This document shows positions 9,250 to 18,895 of a DNA stretch of 64,000 bases, in pieces. The stretch is from positions 62,001 through 126,000 of the forward strand of contig VMTA01000023.1 of NCBI GenBank assembly GCA_013791855.1. The letters run 5' to 3'. Numbering within the stretch: position 1 is the first letter of the stretch; the number at the start of each line of letters is the position of its first letter. Under the pieces are notes generated by a model. That model searched no databases. It saw only the letters and a list, made by a program, of their open reading frames with translations, and was not told where the DNA came from. A program made the translations under genes and the position numbers. Source of the stretch: Sideroxydans sp. GTDB lineage: Bacteria; Pseudomonadota; Gammaproteobacteria; Burkholderiales; Gallionellaceae.

Positions 9250-10356
9250 ATGAAAACCATATTCAAACTTGCACTTGCCGCGTTGCTGGGCATGCTTGCT
9301 ATCGCTGCCTCGGCTGAACGCATCAAGGATCTGGCCAGCGTGCAGGGTGTGCGTGAGAACCAGTTGCTCGGTTACGGACTGGTGGTTGGTCTTGATGGAA
9401 GCGGCGACCAGACCACGCAAACACCGTTCACTGTACAGAGCACCATTACCATGCTGGCGCAGATGGGCGTGACCCTGCCGCCGAGCACCAGTCTGCAACT
9501 GAAGAACGTAGCTGCGGTGACGGTGACGGCATCGTTGCCGCCATTCTCACGCCCCGGTCAAACGATTGATATCACGGTTTCCTCCATTGGTAATGCCAAG
9601 AGCCTGCGCGGCGGCACGTTGCTGATGACGCCGCTGAAAGGCGTGGACGGACTGGTATATGCCATGGCGCAGGGTAATTTGCTGGTGAGCGGTGCAGGTG
9701 CGGCCGCCGGAGGCAGCAAGACGGTGATCAATCATCTGAGTGTGGGGCGAATTCCCGCCGGGGCGACAGTGGAACGCTCGGTGCCGACTGCATTGGGTCA
9801 AGGCGATTACATCTTTCTGCAACTGAACACGGCCGATTTCACCACGGCGGCACGCATGGCCGACACCATCAATCGTGACGTGTCGCCTGATTTTATGATC
9901 GCCAATGCGCTGGATGCGCGCACCGTGCAAGTATCGGCACCGCCCGGTTTCGAGCGCGTGCAGTTCCTGTCGCGTATTGAGAATCTGTCGGTGGATGCGG
10001 CTGCCGGTAGTGCAAAGGTGATCGTCAATGCCCGTACCGGCTCGGTTGTGATGAACCAGAAAGTTTCCTTGAGCGAGTGCGCTGTGGCACACGGCAATCT
10101 GACGGTGGTCATCAGTGCCGACAATGCAGTGAGTCAGCCCAACGCGCTGGCTGGAGGAGATACTGCGGCAGTGAGTAATGCGGACATAAAGATAGAGGCA
10201 TCCGCAGGCAATCTGCTGCATCTGAAACATGGTGTTGCGCTTGGCGATGTGGTCAAAGCGCTAAATTCCATCGGCGCTACACCGCAAGACATGCTGGCCA
10301 TCCTGCAGGCGATGAAAGCAGCAGGTGCCCTGCGCGCCGAGCTGGAAATCATTTAG
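9250..10356 (+). CDS. flgI: Flagellar P-ring protein FlgI
   Basis: Periplasmic P-ring subunit, 368 residues. A Sec signal peptide (residues 1 to about 22, ending IAASA) precedes the mature start ERIKDLASVQGVRENQL, which is highly conserved in FlgI, as is GLVVGLDGSGDQT. It depends on FlgA, encoded divergently upstream of flgB. Starts 9 nt after flgH. Confidence 0.96.
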   Translation: MKTIFKLALAALLGMLAIAASAERIKDLASVQGVRENQLLGYGLVVGLDGSGDQTTQTPFTVQSTITMLAQMGVTLPPSTSLQLKNVAAVTVTASLPPFSRPGQTIDITVSSIGNAKSLRGGTLLMTPLKGVDGLVYAMAQGNLLVSGAGAAAGGSKTVINHLSVGRIPAGATVERSVPTALGQGDYIFLQLNTADFTTAARMADTINRDVSPDFMIANALDARTVQVSAPPGFERVQFLSRIENLSVDAAAGSAKVIVNARTGSVVMNQKVSLSECAVAHGNLTVVISADNAVSQPNALAGGDTAAVSNADIKIEASAGNLLHLKHGVALGDVVKALNSIGATPQDMLAILQAMKAAGALRAELEII

Positions 10357-10365
10357 GAGATACTC

Positions 10366-11178
10366 ATGGCCATCTCTCCCAACTCGATTGGTAGTTTGGC
10401 GGCAGACAGCCAGTCATTGGACAAGCTGCGCTATCAGGCGCGGCAGTCGCCTGATCAGGCACTGAAGGCGGTTGCTCAGCAGTTCGAGACGGTTTTCCTC
10501 AATATGATGCTGAAGACCATGCGCGAGGCGACACCGCAGGACGGCATGATGGATAGCGAACAGACCAAGATGTTTACCGGCATGCTGGACCAGCAATTGG
10601 CGCAGGAGATGTCCAAGCGCGGGGTGGGGCTGGCAGAAGTCATGATGCGCCAGTTGAGCGGTGGATTGCCGGCGGCGCCCGCTGCTGCGCCGGGAGTCGT
10701 GTCATCAGCCTATCAACCTGACCCGCAGCAGGACTTCGTGGAACGGTTGCGGCCCCATGCCGAGCAAGCCAGCCGCAGCACTGGCGTGCCAGCCAATTTC
10801 ATCATGGGACAGGCGGCACTGGAAAGCGGCTGGGGCAAGCGTGAGATCAAACATGCGGATGGCAGCAACAGCTATAATCTTTTTGGCATCAAGGCTGGTA
10901 GCAGCTGGAATGGCAAAGTGGCGGAGGTGACTACCACTGAATATCAAGATGGTGTTGCCAGTAAACAAGTGGCGCGCTTCCGTGCTTATGACAACTACAC
11001 CGAGGCCTTTCAGGATTATGCAAAGCTGCTGGGTGGAGACAGCCGTTATGCGGGGGTGCTGGGACAGGCTGATGCAAAAGGTTTTGCACAGGCCTTGCAG
11101 CAATCTGGCTACGCCACCGACCCGCGTTATGCGGATAAACTGGTGGACGTGATTGGCAGTGTCCGCGCACGCGCCTAA
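10366..11178 (+). CDS. flgJ: Flagellar rod cap and muramidase FlgJ
   Basis: Two-domain protein of 270 residues. Residues 1 to about 100 form the rod-capping scaffold (QFETVFLNMMLKTMREATP), and about 125-270 form the peptidoglycan hydrolase that opens the wall for the rod. The catalytic Glu is probably E153 in AALESGWGKRE, with SYNLFGIKAG downstream, typical of the glucosaminidase/muramidase fold. The two-domain form is the beta/gamma-proteobacterial arrangement. The linker between domains is Ala/Pro-rich and short. Confidence 0.95.
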   Translation: MAISPNSIGSLAADSQSLDKLRYQARQSPDQALKAVAQQFETVFLNMMLKTMREATPQDGMMDSEQTKMFTGMLDQQLAQEMSKRGVGLAEVMMRQLSGGLPAAPAAAPGVVSSAYQPDPQQDFVERLRPHAEQASRSTGVPANFIMGQAALESGWGKREIKHADGSNSYNLFGIKAGSSWNGKVAEVTTTEYQDGVASKQVARFRAYDNYTEAFQDYAKLLGGDSRYAGVLGQADAKGFAQALQQSGYATDPRYADKLVDVIGSVRARA

Positions 11179-11186
11179 ATTTCAGC

Positions 11187-11213
11187 TAAAGTTTCCCCGC
11201 AGGATGCCGATAG
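11187..11213 (+). promoter_or_regulatory. Sigma-28 (FliA) promoter of flgK-flgL
   Basis: TAAAGTTT, 11 nt, GCCGATAG: 8/8 at -35 and 7/8 at -10 against the FliA consensus. It begins 8 nt after the flgJ stop and ends about 40 nt upstream of flgK, so the hook-filament junction genes can be expressed late, separately from the rod-hook operon. Confidence 0.92.
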
Positions 11214-11252
11214 CCAAGCTGAGGATGTTGTATAACGGCAAAAGGAAATGAT

Positions 11253-13169
11253 ATGAGCGGCATATACGGTATTGGAGTGAGTGCATTGAGGGCGGCCCAA
11301 GCGGGCATGGCCTCGACTTCGCATAATATTGCCAATGCCAACACGCCTGGTTACTCGCGGCAGGAGATCACACAGGCTGCGGGACAGGCCCAGAACACCG
11401 GCTCCGGCTACTTCGGGCAGGGCGTTGATGTAACGTCCGTGGTGCGCCGCTACGACCAGTTCCTCAGCCAGCAAGTGCTGGAGGCGCAGACTTCGTCCTC
11501 CAGTCTGAACACCCAATATGGCTTGTCGCAGCAACTGACCAATCTGTTCGGGGATTCCACCGGGGGTCTCACACCGACCTTGCAGGACTTCTTCGGTGCA
11601 GTGAACGATGTCGCTACCGCGCCTGAATCCATCGCCGCGCGTCAGACCATGATGGGCAGTGCACAATCACTGGTGAACCGACTGAACACACTGGATCAGC
11701 GTGCGAACGAGATTCGCGATGGTCTGAACGGACAGATCTCTAACAGTGTGAACTCGATCAATAGTTACGCCAAGCAGATCGCCGTACTTAACGAGCAAAT
11801 TGTGCAACTGCAGGCACGCACGCCGGGGCAGCCGCCCAATGATCTGCTGGATCAGCGTGATCAAGTGATCAATCAGCTCAGTCAGGAGATTCGCGTCACG
11901 GCGGTCACACAGTATGACGGCTCGATGGATGTGTTCATCGGTAGCGGACAGTCGCTGGTGGTCGGCAACAGCTTATCCTCGTTGCGGGTGGTTACCTCGC
12001 AGACAGACCCGAGCTCTCTGGAAGTCGCCTATTCAAACAATGGCAACGTGAGCAGAATGCAGCAGAGCGCCTTGCAGGGTGGCAATCTGGGCGGTTATCT
12101 CGATTTTCGTCAAAACGTGCTCGACCCTGCTGTGAATGCGCTGGGTCGCATCGCCATCGGCGTGGCCGATACTTTCAACCAGCAGCACCAGCAGGGAATG
12201 GACCTGAAAGGCGCTATGGGAGGGGAGTTTTTCACCATGGCAGCGCCACGGGTGACGCCCTCAGGTGCCAATACCGGTACGGCAGCGCTGGTATCCACCT
12301 TTGACAGCAGCGCTGCGCTGACTGGCGAAGACTACAATGTGCGATTCGACGGCACCAATTACAACGTCACCAATGCCTCTACCAATGCAACGTTGGCCTC
12401 ATTCACCGTTGCCCAACTGGCAACGGCACAAGTGGTGCCAGGAACCGGCATCACACTGCAACTGAGTGGGGGTGCAGCAGTAGCCGGTGATACTTTCGGC
12501 CTGCGCCCAACGGTGGACGGTGCGCGCGGCATCGCGTTGAATGTGACCGATCCGACCAAGATTGCGGCGGCGGTGCCGGTCCGCTCCAATACGCCATTGA
12601 CCAATCTTGGCACTGGGGCCATTGCCAACACGACGGTGGTGCCCCCGCTGGATGCCAATCTGCAGCAGCCGATAACCATTACCTTCGATACGCCACCGAC
12701 CACCTACACCGTCAGCGGAACAGGTGCACCGGCCGGTCCCCAAGCCTATACCGATGGAGGCACGATCACTATCAATGGCTGGACTACCAAGATCACCGGC
12801 ACGCCATTGGCTGGGGATGAATTCACCGTCGGTCCCAATAACAATGCCTCGACCGATGGCGGCAACATGCTCAAGCTGGCTTCGTTGCAGACCGCCTATA
12901 CCATGGTGAACAGCACCACCAGTTTTCAAGGGGCGTATGGTCAGTTGATCAGCCAGGTGGGCACGCAGACACGCGAACTTCAAGTAACTAGTACGGCGCA
13001 GAACAGCATGCTGTCGCAGGTGACTAAGGCGCAGCAGTCGGTATCCGGCGTCAATCTGGATGAGGAAGCGGCCAATCTGATGCGCTACCAGCAGGCTTAT
13101 CAGGCGGCAGCCAAAGCGATGTCCATTGCCGGCAACATGTTCGACACCTTGCTGTCGCTCGGAAATTAG
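11253..13169 (+). CDS. flgK: Hook-filament junction protein FlgK (HAP1)
   Basis: First hook-associated protein, 638 residues, exported with the help of FlgN. The N-terminal SGIYGIGVSALRAAQAGMAS and SHNIANANTPGYSRQEI signature and the C-terminal VSGVNLDEEAANLMRYQQAY motif are diagnostic. The middle (about 330-560) is a variable, Thr/Ala-rich, beta-rich region that makes it longer than the 547-residue E. coli protein. Driven by the sigma-28 promoter at 11187-11213. Confidence 0.95.
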   Translation: MSGIYGIGVSALRAAQAGMASTSHNIANANTPGYSRQEITQAAGQAQNTGSGYFGQGVDVTSVVRRYDQFLSQQVLEAQTSSSSLNTQYGLSQQLTNLFGDSTGGLTPTLQDFFGAVNDVATAPESIAARQTMMGSAQSLVNRLNTLDQRANEIRDGLNGQISNSVNSINSYAKQIAVLNEQIVQLQARTPGQPPNDLLDQRDQVINQLSQEIRVTAVTQYDGSMDVFIGSGQSLVVGNSLSSLRVVTSQTDPSSLEVAYSNNGNVSRMQQSALQGGNLGGYLDFRQNVLDPAVNALGRIAIGVADTFNQQHQQGMDLKGAMGGEFFTMAAPRVTPSGANTGTAALVSTFDSSAALTGEDYNVRFDGTNYNVTNASTNATLASFTVAQLATAQVVPGTGITLQLSGGAAVAGDTFGLRPTVDGARGIALNVTDPTKIAAAVPVRSNTPLTNLGTGAIANTTVVPPLDANLQQPITITFDTPPTTYTVSGTGAPAGPQAYTDGGTITINGWTTKITGTPLAGDEFTVGPNNNASTDGGNMLKLASLQTAYTMVNSTTSFQGAYGQLISQVGTQTRELQVTSTAQNSMLSQVTKAQQSVSGVNLDEEAANLMRYQQAYQAAAKAMSIAGNMFDTLLSLGN

Positions 13170-13178
13170 GAGTAGATC

Positions 13179-14384
13179 ATGCGTATAAGTACCAGTTCTC
13201 TCTATAACGATAACGTCGCGACCATGAACACGCTGCAGACGCAGATCGGTCAGACACAGCAGCAGATATCGACCGGGCGACGTCTGCTGAATGCGGCAGA
13301 CGATCCTGCTGCTGCTGCACGCGCGGCGGAGCTCACCCAAACCGATATGGCCAACGACCAGCTGGCATCCAATCGTATTGCGGCAATCAATACCCTGTCG
13401 CTGTCCGAGTCGATCTTACAGGGCGTGACCAGTCTGTTGCAGGACGCGAAAGATGTCGCGGTGGAAGCCAGCAGCGGGACGATGAGCGGTGTAAGCCGTA
13501 AAGGGCTGGCGGCAGACTTGCAGGGAAAGCTGGATGTGCTGATGGGTTTGGCGAACAGTACCGACGGCTTGGGTAATTATCTTTTCTCGGGAGGGCAGGG
13601 TGGGGTGCAGCCCTTTGTCAGCGACGCCGGCGGTGTAGCCTATAAGGGCGACGATGTGCAGCGTAAGGTACAAGCCTCCGCATCGCGCCAGATTACAACT
13701 ACTGATACCGGCTCCGATATTTTTATGCGTATCCGCAATGGTAACGGCACTTTTCAGGCGGCCCCTGCCGCAACTAATGGTGGTAGCGGAATCATTAGCC
13801 AAGGAGGGGTGACGGACCCATCCCAGTACACCGGTCAAAGTTACCAGCTGACTTTCAGCATGCCGGCTGCCACCTACACTGTAAATGATGTGACCGCAGG
13901 CGCGCCTGGAACATTGGTGACGACTGCTCCTTATGTGAGCGGTCAGTCCATCAGCTTTAACGGGATCCAGTTTGAGGTACAGGGCACACCGGCCAATGGT
14001 GATGTGTTCAATATCTCACCGAGCACCAATCAAAGTGTGTTCGAGACGCTGGGCAATCTTATTTCGGCACTGAATACAGGGGCAGTGAGTGGCGTGACCA
14101 CTGCCTACAACCAGTCGCTGAAAGATGCGAATGCCTCGCTCAGCCAGAGCTTAGGCAACGTGCTGGGCGTTCGTGCCACGATGGGGGCGCGCTTGAACGA
14201 GCTGGATGCACTACAGTCGAGTGGAGAGGACATTGGATTGCAGTACAAACAAACCCTCTCGAAGATACAGGATACGGACTACAACAAAGCCATCACCGAT
14301 CTCACCATGCAACAAATGATGTTGCAGGCATCGCAGCAGTCGTTTGTAAAAGTATCCCAAATGTCGCTGTTTAATTACCTTTAA
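13179..14384 (+). CDS. flgL: Hook-filament junction protein FlgL (HAP3)
   Basis: Third hook-associated protein and adaptor to flagellin, 401 residues. The flagellin-like N-terminus has MRISTSSLYNDNVATMNTLQ and the QISTGRRLLNAADDPAAAAR signature; the C-terminus SFVKVSQMSLFNYL matches the family end. It starts 9 nt after flgK and is the last gene of the rightward block; a strong terminator follows 16 nt downstream. Confidence 0.94.
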   Translation: MRISTSSLYNDNVATMNTLQTQIGQTQQQISTGRRLLNAADDPAAAARAAELTQTDMANDQLASNRIAAINTLSLSESILQGVTSLLQDAKDVAVEASSGTMSGVSRKGLAADLQGKLDVLMGLANSTDGLGNYLFSGGQGGVQPFVSDAGGVAYKGDDVQRKVQASASRQITTTDTGSDIFMRIRNGNGTFQAAPAATNGGSGIISQGGVTDPSQYTGQSYQLTFSMPAATYTVNDVTAGAPGTLVTTAPYVSGQSISFNGIQFEVQGTPANGDVFNISPSTNQSVFETLGNLISALNTGAVSGVTTAYNQSLKDANASLSQSLGNVLGVRATMGARLNELDALQSSGEDIGLQYKQTLSKIQDTDYNKAITDLTMQQMMLQASQQSFVKVSQMSLFNYL

Positions 14385-14400
14385 GTAGTGGATATTCAGA

Positions 14401-14435
14401 ACGGCACACAGAGTGATCTGTGTGCCGTTTTATTT
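14401..14435 (+). terminator. Rho-independent terminator after flgL
   Basis: Perfect 11 bp stem ACGGCACACAG / CTGTGTGCCGT with loop AGTGAT, followed by TTTATTTT. It ends the rightward flgB-flgL run. In the leftward direction the stem would also follow fliR, but there the downstream T-tract is poor. Confidence 0.9.
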
Positions 14436-14442
14436 TGTGCAG

Positions 14443-15249
14443 TCAGAGCGGGGCGGGAACGGGGCGTCCGCTGAGTTGCAGCATGATGCGGGCAACGGTA
14501 TCGAGTGCCTGGTGGAACATGAATTCCAGCAACGGCGCAAGGAACGGCAGCACCAGCGCCAGCACGATGAAGCCGACGCCTATGGTGATGGGGAAGCCGA
14601 CGGCGAATATGTTCAGCTGCGGTGCGGTGCGCGTGAGGACGCCGAGCGCCAGGTTGGTGATCAGCAGTGCCGCGATGAGCGGCAGCGAGAATTGCAGCGC
14701 GTAGGCGAAGATGCTGCCGCCCCATTCGGCCGCCGTGCGGAACGCACCGGCCGACGGTATCGTGTTGGCAATGGGGAAGGACTGGAAACTGTCGCCCAGC
14801 GCGGCCAGCATGTACAGATGCAGATCCATGGAGATGAAGGTCAGTGCCACGATGATGCCGAGGAACTGCGCCAGTACAGGGCGGATGGTGGAGTTCTGCG
14901 GATCGAAGAAGTTGGCGAAACCCAAACCCATCTGCATGCCAGCGATATCGCCGGCCATCTCGATGGCGGTGAAGATCAATCGAATCGAAAATCCCATCAG
15001 TAATCCGGCAACCATTTGCTGCAGCAGGATCAGGATGCCCTCCGCCGATGCTGGGTCGGGAAGGTCGTGCAAGTCCAGCGTGGGCGCGATGACGACGGTA
15101 AAGATCGCCGCCAGGCCGACCTTGATTCGCACCGGCACCTGACGATTGCCAATCACCGGTGCACTGGCGATCAGCGCCAGCACCCGCGCCATGGGATAGA
15201 TCAGCATGGCGATCCAGGCGGTGAGCTGGGCGCTGGTAAAACTGATCAC
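14443..15249 (-). CDS. fliR: Flagellar type III export membrane protein FliR
   Basis: Integral membrane component of the FliPQR export gate. The 268-residue protein has about six hydrophobic segments and the family motifs RVLALIASAPVIGNRQVPVR at residues 23-42 and GFSIRLIFTAIEMAGDIAGM. It ends the leftward fliF-fliR run and starts 2 nt after the fliQ stop. Confidence 0.93.
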   Translation of the reverse strand: MISFTSAQLTAWIAMLIYPMARVLALIASAPVIGNRQVPVRIKVGLAAIFTVVIAPTLDLHDLPDPASAEGILILLQQMVAGLLMGFSIRLIFTAIEMAGDIAGMQMGLGFANFFDPQNSTIRPVLAQFLGIIVALTFISMDLHLYMLAALGDSFQSFPIANTIPSAGAFRTAAEWGGSIFAYALQFSLPLIAALLITNLALGVLTRTAPQLNIFAVGFPITIGVGFIVLALVLPFLAPLLEFMFHQALDTVARIMLQLSGRPVPAPL

Positions 15250-15251
15250 GG

Positions 15252-15521
15252 CTAACCTATGGCGTAGGGGATGCTGCTATACAGTCGTGTGATGTATTCC
15301 AGCATCAGGTTGACCATCCAGTGGCCGGCGAGCAGCAGGGCGGCAAAGATGCCGAACACCTTGGGGATGAACGACAGGGTCATCTCGTTGATCTGCGTCG
15401 CAGCCTGAAAGATACTGACAGCCAGACCGATGGCCAATGCCGTCAGCAACATGGGTGCCGACAGTAGCAGAGTCAGTTCGATGGCCTGTTGGCCTATGGT
15501 CATTACGCTTTCGGGGGTCAT
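15252..15521 (-). CDS. fliQ: Flagellar type III export membrane protein FliQ
   Basis: Small gate subunit with two membrane helices, 89 residues as usual. MTPESVMTIGQQAIELTLLL and ISIFQAATQINEMTLSFIPK-like segment (SIFQAATQINEMTLSFIPK) are family hallmarks. It lies between fliP and fliR in the conserved gate order. Confidence 0.94.
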   Translation of the reverse strand: MTPESVMTIGQQAIELTLLLSAPMLLTALAIGLAVSIFQAATQINEMTLSFIPKVFGIFAALLLAGHWMVNLMLEYITRLYSSIPYAIG

Positions 15522-15544
15522 GAGACGCCTCCATTATTCATGAG

Positions 15545-16309
15545 TTAGGTATAGAAACTTTGCACCAGCGAGCCGATCAGCAGATTCCAGCCGTCGGCCA
15601 ATACGAACAACATGATCTTGAACGGCAGCGAGATGGTGGCGGGGGACAGCATCATCATACCCATCGACATCAGCACGCTCGCGACCACCATGTCGATGAT
15701 CAGGAAAGGGATGAAGATCAGGAAGCCGATCTGGAACGCGGTCTTCAATTCGCTGGTGACATAAGCTGGCACCAGTATCTTCAGCGGGATGTTCTCCGGG
15801 CTCTCCAGTTCTTCGCTGTTGGAGATGCGCACGAACAAGGCCAGATCGGCTTCGCGCGTCTGGCGCAGCATGAATTCCTTGAGCGGAGCGCTGCCTTTTT
15901 CATAGGCTGTTTCCAGGTTCATCTTGTTCTGGCTGTAGGGCAGATAGGCCTCGTTATAGATCTTTTCCAGCACCGGCGACATCACGAAGAAAGTGAGGAA
16001 CAGCGACAGACCGATCAATACCTGCGTTGGCGGGGACGACGGTGTGCCGATGGCGGAGCGCAACATGGCCAGCACGATGACGATGCGGGTGAACGCGGTC
16101 ATCATCAGCAGGATGGCCGGCAGGAAGGTGAGCGACGTGATCAGGATCAGCGTCTGCAAACTCAATGTGTAGGTCTGCCCCCCGCCGGCTGCGGGCGTGC
16201 TGGTGATTGCCAGCATGCCCGCATCCGCCGCATGCGCGACCGGCATGCCCAGGCTCAGTGCGAGCAGCAGGAAAATGGAAGCCCCGAGCGGGGACAAGCG
16301 GCTAGCCAT
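15545..16309 (-). CDS. fliP: Flagellar type III export membrane protein FliP
   Basis: Gate subunit of the export apparatus. I place the start at the ATG at 16309 ([20 protein letters not shown]), giving 254 residues with a cleavable signal peptide as in other FliP; the frame is open further upstream, but that part lies inside fliO. Family motifs seen: [39 protein letters not shown] and the C-terminal [20 protein letters not shown]. It overlaps fliO by 8 nt. Confidence 0.94.
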   Translation of the reverse strand: MASRLSPLGASIFLLLALSLGMPVAHAADAGMLAITSTPAAGGGQTYTLSLQTLILITSLTFLPAILLMMTAFTRIVIVLAMLRSAIGTPSSPPTQVLIGLSLFLTFFVMSPVLEKIYNEAYLPYSQNKMNLETAYEKGSAPLKEFMLRQTREADLALFVRISNSEELESPENIPLKILVPAYVTSELKTAFQIGFLIFIPFLIIDMVVASVLMSMGMMMLSPATISLPFKIMLFVLADGWNLLIGSLVQSFYT

Positions 16310-16751
16310 TGCGCTTCTCCATGTGCTGCTTGAGCCAACTCTGGAACGATCTTTCGGGCACGGCACCGTTGGCCGAACCACCTTCAGGAATGGTGCCCTT
16401 GGGCATGGTGTGCAGCGCGCTGACCTGGCCGGGGGCGACACCGACCACCAGCCAGGTGTCGTTCACCTCGACCAGTACGATGCGTTCGCGTTGACCGACC
16501 GCGATACCGCTCACCACCTTGAGCGCATTGAGGCCGCTCTGACTCGGATGGTTGATGCGTTTCAGGAACCATGCGACGGCCATCACGGCCGCCAGCACCA
16601 GCAGCAGGCTGACGACCACCTGTACCACGCTGCCGGACGACACGCCGGCGGGCGGCGGCGGAGGGACGTAGGCATTGCGTGCGGCATCCGCTGCATGGGC
16701 GAGCGGAGAGCAGATCGCTGCGAACAGGGCAGCAAACAGGCGGGTGAGCAT
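16302..16751 (-). CDS. fliO: Flagellar export assembly factor FliO
   Basis: FliO helps FliP oligomerise while the export gate is assembled. The 149-residue protein has an N-terminal signal-like segment ([16 protein letters not shown]), one membrane helix near residues 42-64 ([20 protein letters not shown]) and the cytoplasmic FliO domain with [20 protein letters not shown]. Position between fliN and fliP is canonical. Confidence 0.9.
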   Translation of the reverse strand: MLTRLFAALFAAICSPLAHAADAARNAYVPPPPPAGVSSGSVVQVVVSLLLVLAAVMAVAWFLKRINHPSQSGLNALKVVSGIAVGQRERIVLVEVNDTWLVVGVAPGQVSALHTMPKGTIPEGGSANGAVPERSFQSWLKQHMEKRNG

Positions 16752-16765
16752 GGTTGTGTCCCGGG

Positions 16766-17167
16766 TTATTTGTTGATGCGGCGCAGGCGTTCGGACGGCG
16801 TGATGATGTCGGTCAGGCGGATGCCCAACTTGTCGTTCACCACCACCACTTCGCCCTGGGCGATGAGGAAGCCGTTGATCAATACATCCAGCGGCTCACC
16901 TGCCATACCGGCCAGTTCCACCACCGAACCCTGTGCCAGTTGCAGCAGGTTCTTGATCGGCATCTTGGTACGTCCCAGCTCCACGGTCAGTTGCACCGGG
17001 ATGTCCAGGATCATGTCCAGATCGTTGTGCGCGGTCGCGCCGCCTTCACCGGCGAACTGCTCGAACACATGCGGTTGTGCCGCCGGGGTCTCGACTGCGG
17101 CCTGTTCGGCCATCGCCGCGCCCCAATCGTCGGCGCTGATTGCTTCTTCTGTGGTGTCTTCAGCCAT
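16766..17167 (-). CDS. fliN: Flagellar motor switch protein FliN
   Basis: C-ring switch subunit, 133 residues. The C-terminal SpoA domain is clear: DIPVQLTVELGRTKMPIKNL, then GEPLDVLINGFLIAQGEVVV and DKLGIRLTDIITPSERLRRI. The N-terminus is acidic, as often in beta/gamma FliN. It overlaps fliM by 8 nt. Confidence 0.95.
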   Translation of the reverse strand: MAEDTTEEAISADDWGAAMAEQAAVETPAAQPHVFEQFAGEGGATAHNDLDMILDIPVQLTVELGRTKMPIKNLLQLAQGSVVELAGMAGEPLDVLINGFLIAQGEVVVVNDKLGIRLTDIITPSERLRRINK

Positions 17168-18158
17168 TTTTTCCTCCAGTTTGAGCTTCGCCCGTATCTG
17201 TTTTCACCATACGTTCGACCTTTAATGCGTAGTGCGAGTTGGAGATGCCGTATTTGCATTCCATCACCGGCACGTTATCCACCATCACGCTGACATTCTC
17301 GGGGACATCCAGCGGGATGACATCGTCGACTTTCATGCGCAGTACATGATCCAGCGTGGTCGAAGCATGGCCGAGTATGGCGTTGAGTTCGATCTCCGCC
17401 GACTGGATCTGCTTGGACAGCATGTGCAGCCAGCGTTTGTCGGCGATGACATGGTCGCCCTGCATGGTGCTGTAGAGCAGCTCGCGGATCGGTTCGATCA
17501 TCGCGTAAGGCATGCAGATATGGATGGATCCGCCGACGCCGGTGAATTCGACCTCGAAGGTCGTTACCACCACCACCTCGTTCGGTGTGGCGATGTTGGC
17601 GAACTGCGGGTTGACTTCGGAACGCAGGAACTCGAAGTCCAGTTTGTAGACCGGCTCCCATGATTTCTCGTACGCCTCGAACAGCACGTCGAGCAGTTTC
17701 TGGATGATGCGATGTTCTGTCTGCGTGAACTCGCGTCCTTCGACGCGGGTGTGGAAACGCCCGTCGCCGCCGAACAGGCTGTCCACCACCATGAACACCA
17801 GATTGGGGTCGAAGATGAACAGCGCATTGCCGCGCAAGGGTTTGACCTGCACCAGATTCAGGTTGGCCGGCACCGGCAGGTTGCGGATGAATTCGGAGAA
17901 CTTCATCACCTTGACCGGCCCGACTGACACTTCGGAGGAGCGGTGGATGAAGTTGTACAGCGCGATGCGGAACAGTCGTGCGAAGCGCTCGTTGATGATC
18001 TCCATGGTGGGCATACGCCCACGCACGATGCGCTCCTGTGTGGCCATGTTGTAGGAGCGGACACCTCCCGCTTCCGAGGCGTCCTTGACTTCCTCGGTCT
18101 CACCCGTGACGCCCCGCAGCAGCGAGTCGACTTCGTCCTGGGATAAGAATTCACTCAT
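17160..18158 (-). CDS. fliM: Flagellar motor switch protein FliM
   Basis: C-ring protein that binds CheY-P and sets the direction of rotation; 332 residues. The N-terminal CheY-binding motif LSQDEVDSLL is at residues 4-13. The middle domain has RIVRGRMPTMEIINERFARL, and the C-terminal SpoA-like domain precedes the end. The intact CheY-binding peptide implies chemotaxis control, although che genes are not in this window. Confidence 0.95.
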   Translation of the reverse strand: MSEFLSQDEVDSLLRGVTGETEEVKDASEAGGVRSYNMATQERIVRGRMPTMEIINERFARLFRIALYNFIHRSSEVSVGPVKVMKFSEFIRNLPVPANLNLVQVKPLRGNALFIFDPNLVFMVVDSLFGGDGRFHTRVEGREFTQTEHRIIQKLLDVLFEAYEKSWEPVYKLDFEFLRSEVNPQFANIATPNEVVVVTTFEVEFTGVGGSIHICMPYAMIEPIRELLYSTMQGDHVIADKRWLHMLSKQIQSAEIELNAILGHASTTLDHVLRMKVDDVIPLDVPENVSVMVDNVPVMECKYGISNSHYALKVERMVKTDTGEAQTGGKNG

Positions 18159-18173
18159 GGCCTCAATTCACTT

Positions 18174-18803
18174 TTACTGGATGATGAAATCGCTGAACAA
18201 CACATCCACCACACCGGTGGTTTTCGGTTCTTTCGGAGCGGCCGGAGCAGCGGGTGCCGGAGCGGATTCGCCGTGAGCCATTTCGCCGTGTGCGGCAGGG
18301 GCGTGCGCTTCAGCAGGGGCGGCCTGTGCTTCGCTCTTGAAACCCAGAATGCCGTCCACTTCGGCGATCACTTGCTCGACCAGGATCGTTTTGCCTTCGG
18401 AAGACACTAGTTCGGATGGCTTCTTGCTGGACAGCAGGAAAAGCAGCTTGCTGCGGATCTCGGGCATGGCGTTCTTGATCTTGAGTTCCAGCTCGGGATC
18501 AAGGATCTTTAGTGTGATACCCGCTTGCAGGTATTGGTCGCCTTCCTCGCGCTGCAGGTTGACGGTGAATTTCTCGCCCAGTGGGATGAATTTCGGCTCC
18601 AGCACCGGCTCTGGTTTGTGCGCCTCAGCCGCATGCTCTTCTGCGGGGGCTTTGCTCTGGGTGAAATACCAGCCTGCGCCGCCTGCCATGACGAGTACCA
18701 GCAGGCCGATGACGATGATCAGCAGTTTATTGCTCTTGGCGGGCGCTGGTGCGCCTTCTGCGGGAGCAGCTGGTGCAGCGGGCTTTGCGGGTTTTGACGC
18801 CAT
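18174..18803 (-). CDS. fliL: Flagellar basal-body protein FliL with low-complexity insert
   Basis: Inner-membrane, stator-associated protein, 209 residues. An Ala/Pro-rich cytoplasmic tail (about 1-27) precedes one membrane helix (LLIIVIGLLVLVMAGGAGWY), then the periplasmic FliL domain with FIPLGEKFTVNLQREEGDQY. Unusually, a block of roughly 40 residues rich in Ala, Pro and His lies between the domain body and the conserved end VVDVLFSDFIIQ. The start is 15 nt before fliM in transcription order. Confidence 0.9.
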   Translation of the reverse strand: MASKPAKPAAPAAPAEGAPAPAKSNKLLIIVIGLLVLVMAGGAGWYFTQSKAPAEEHAAEAHKPEPVLEPKFIPLGEKFTVNLQREEGDQYLQAGITLKILDPELELKIKNAMPEIRSKLLFLLSSKKPSELVSSEGKTILVEQVIAEVDGILGFKSEAQAAPAEAHAPAAHGEMAHGESAPAPAAPAAPKEPKTTGVVDVLFSDFIIQ

Positions 18804-18895
18804 CTCTGATTCCTTTCCTGTTGATGATGATTATGCGGAAGGCCAAGCTTACACCATCAAGGGAATAAGGCAGAAATTCGGGCGTATTTCTACGT

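Noticed and set aside
12399-13340. Minus-strand 313-codon frame under flgK and flgL
   Set aside because: Antisense to genes with clear family signatures; the translation is rich in His, Arg and Gly without domains.
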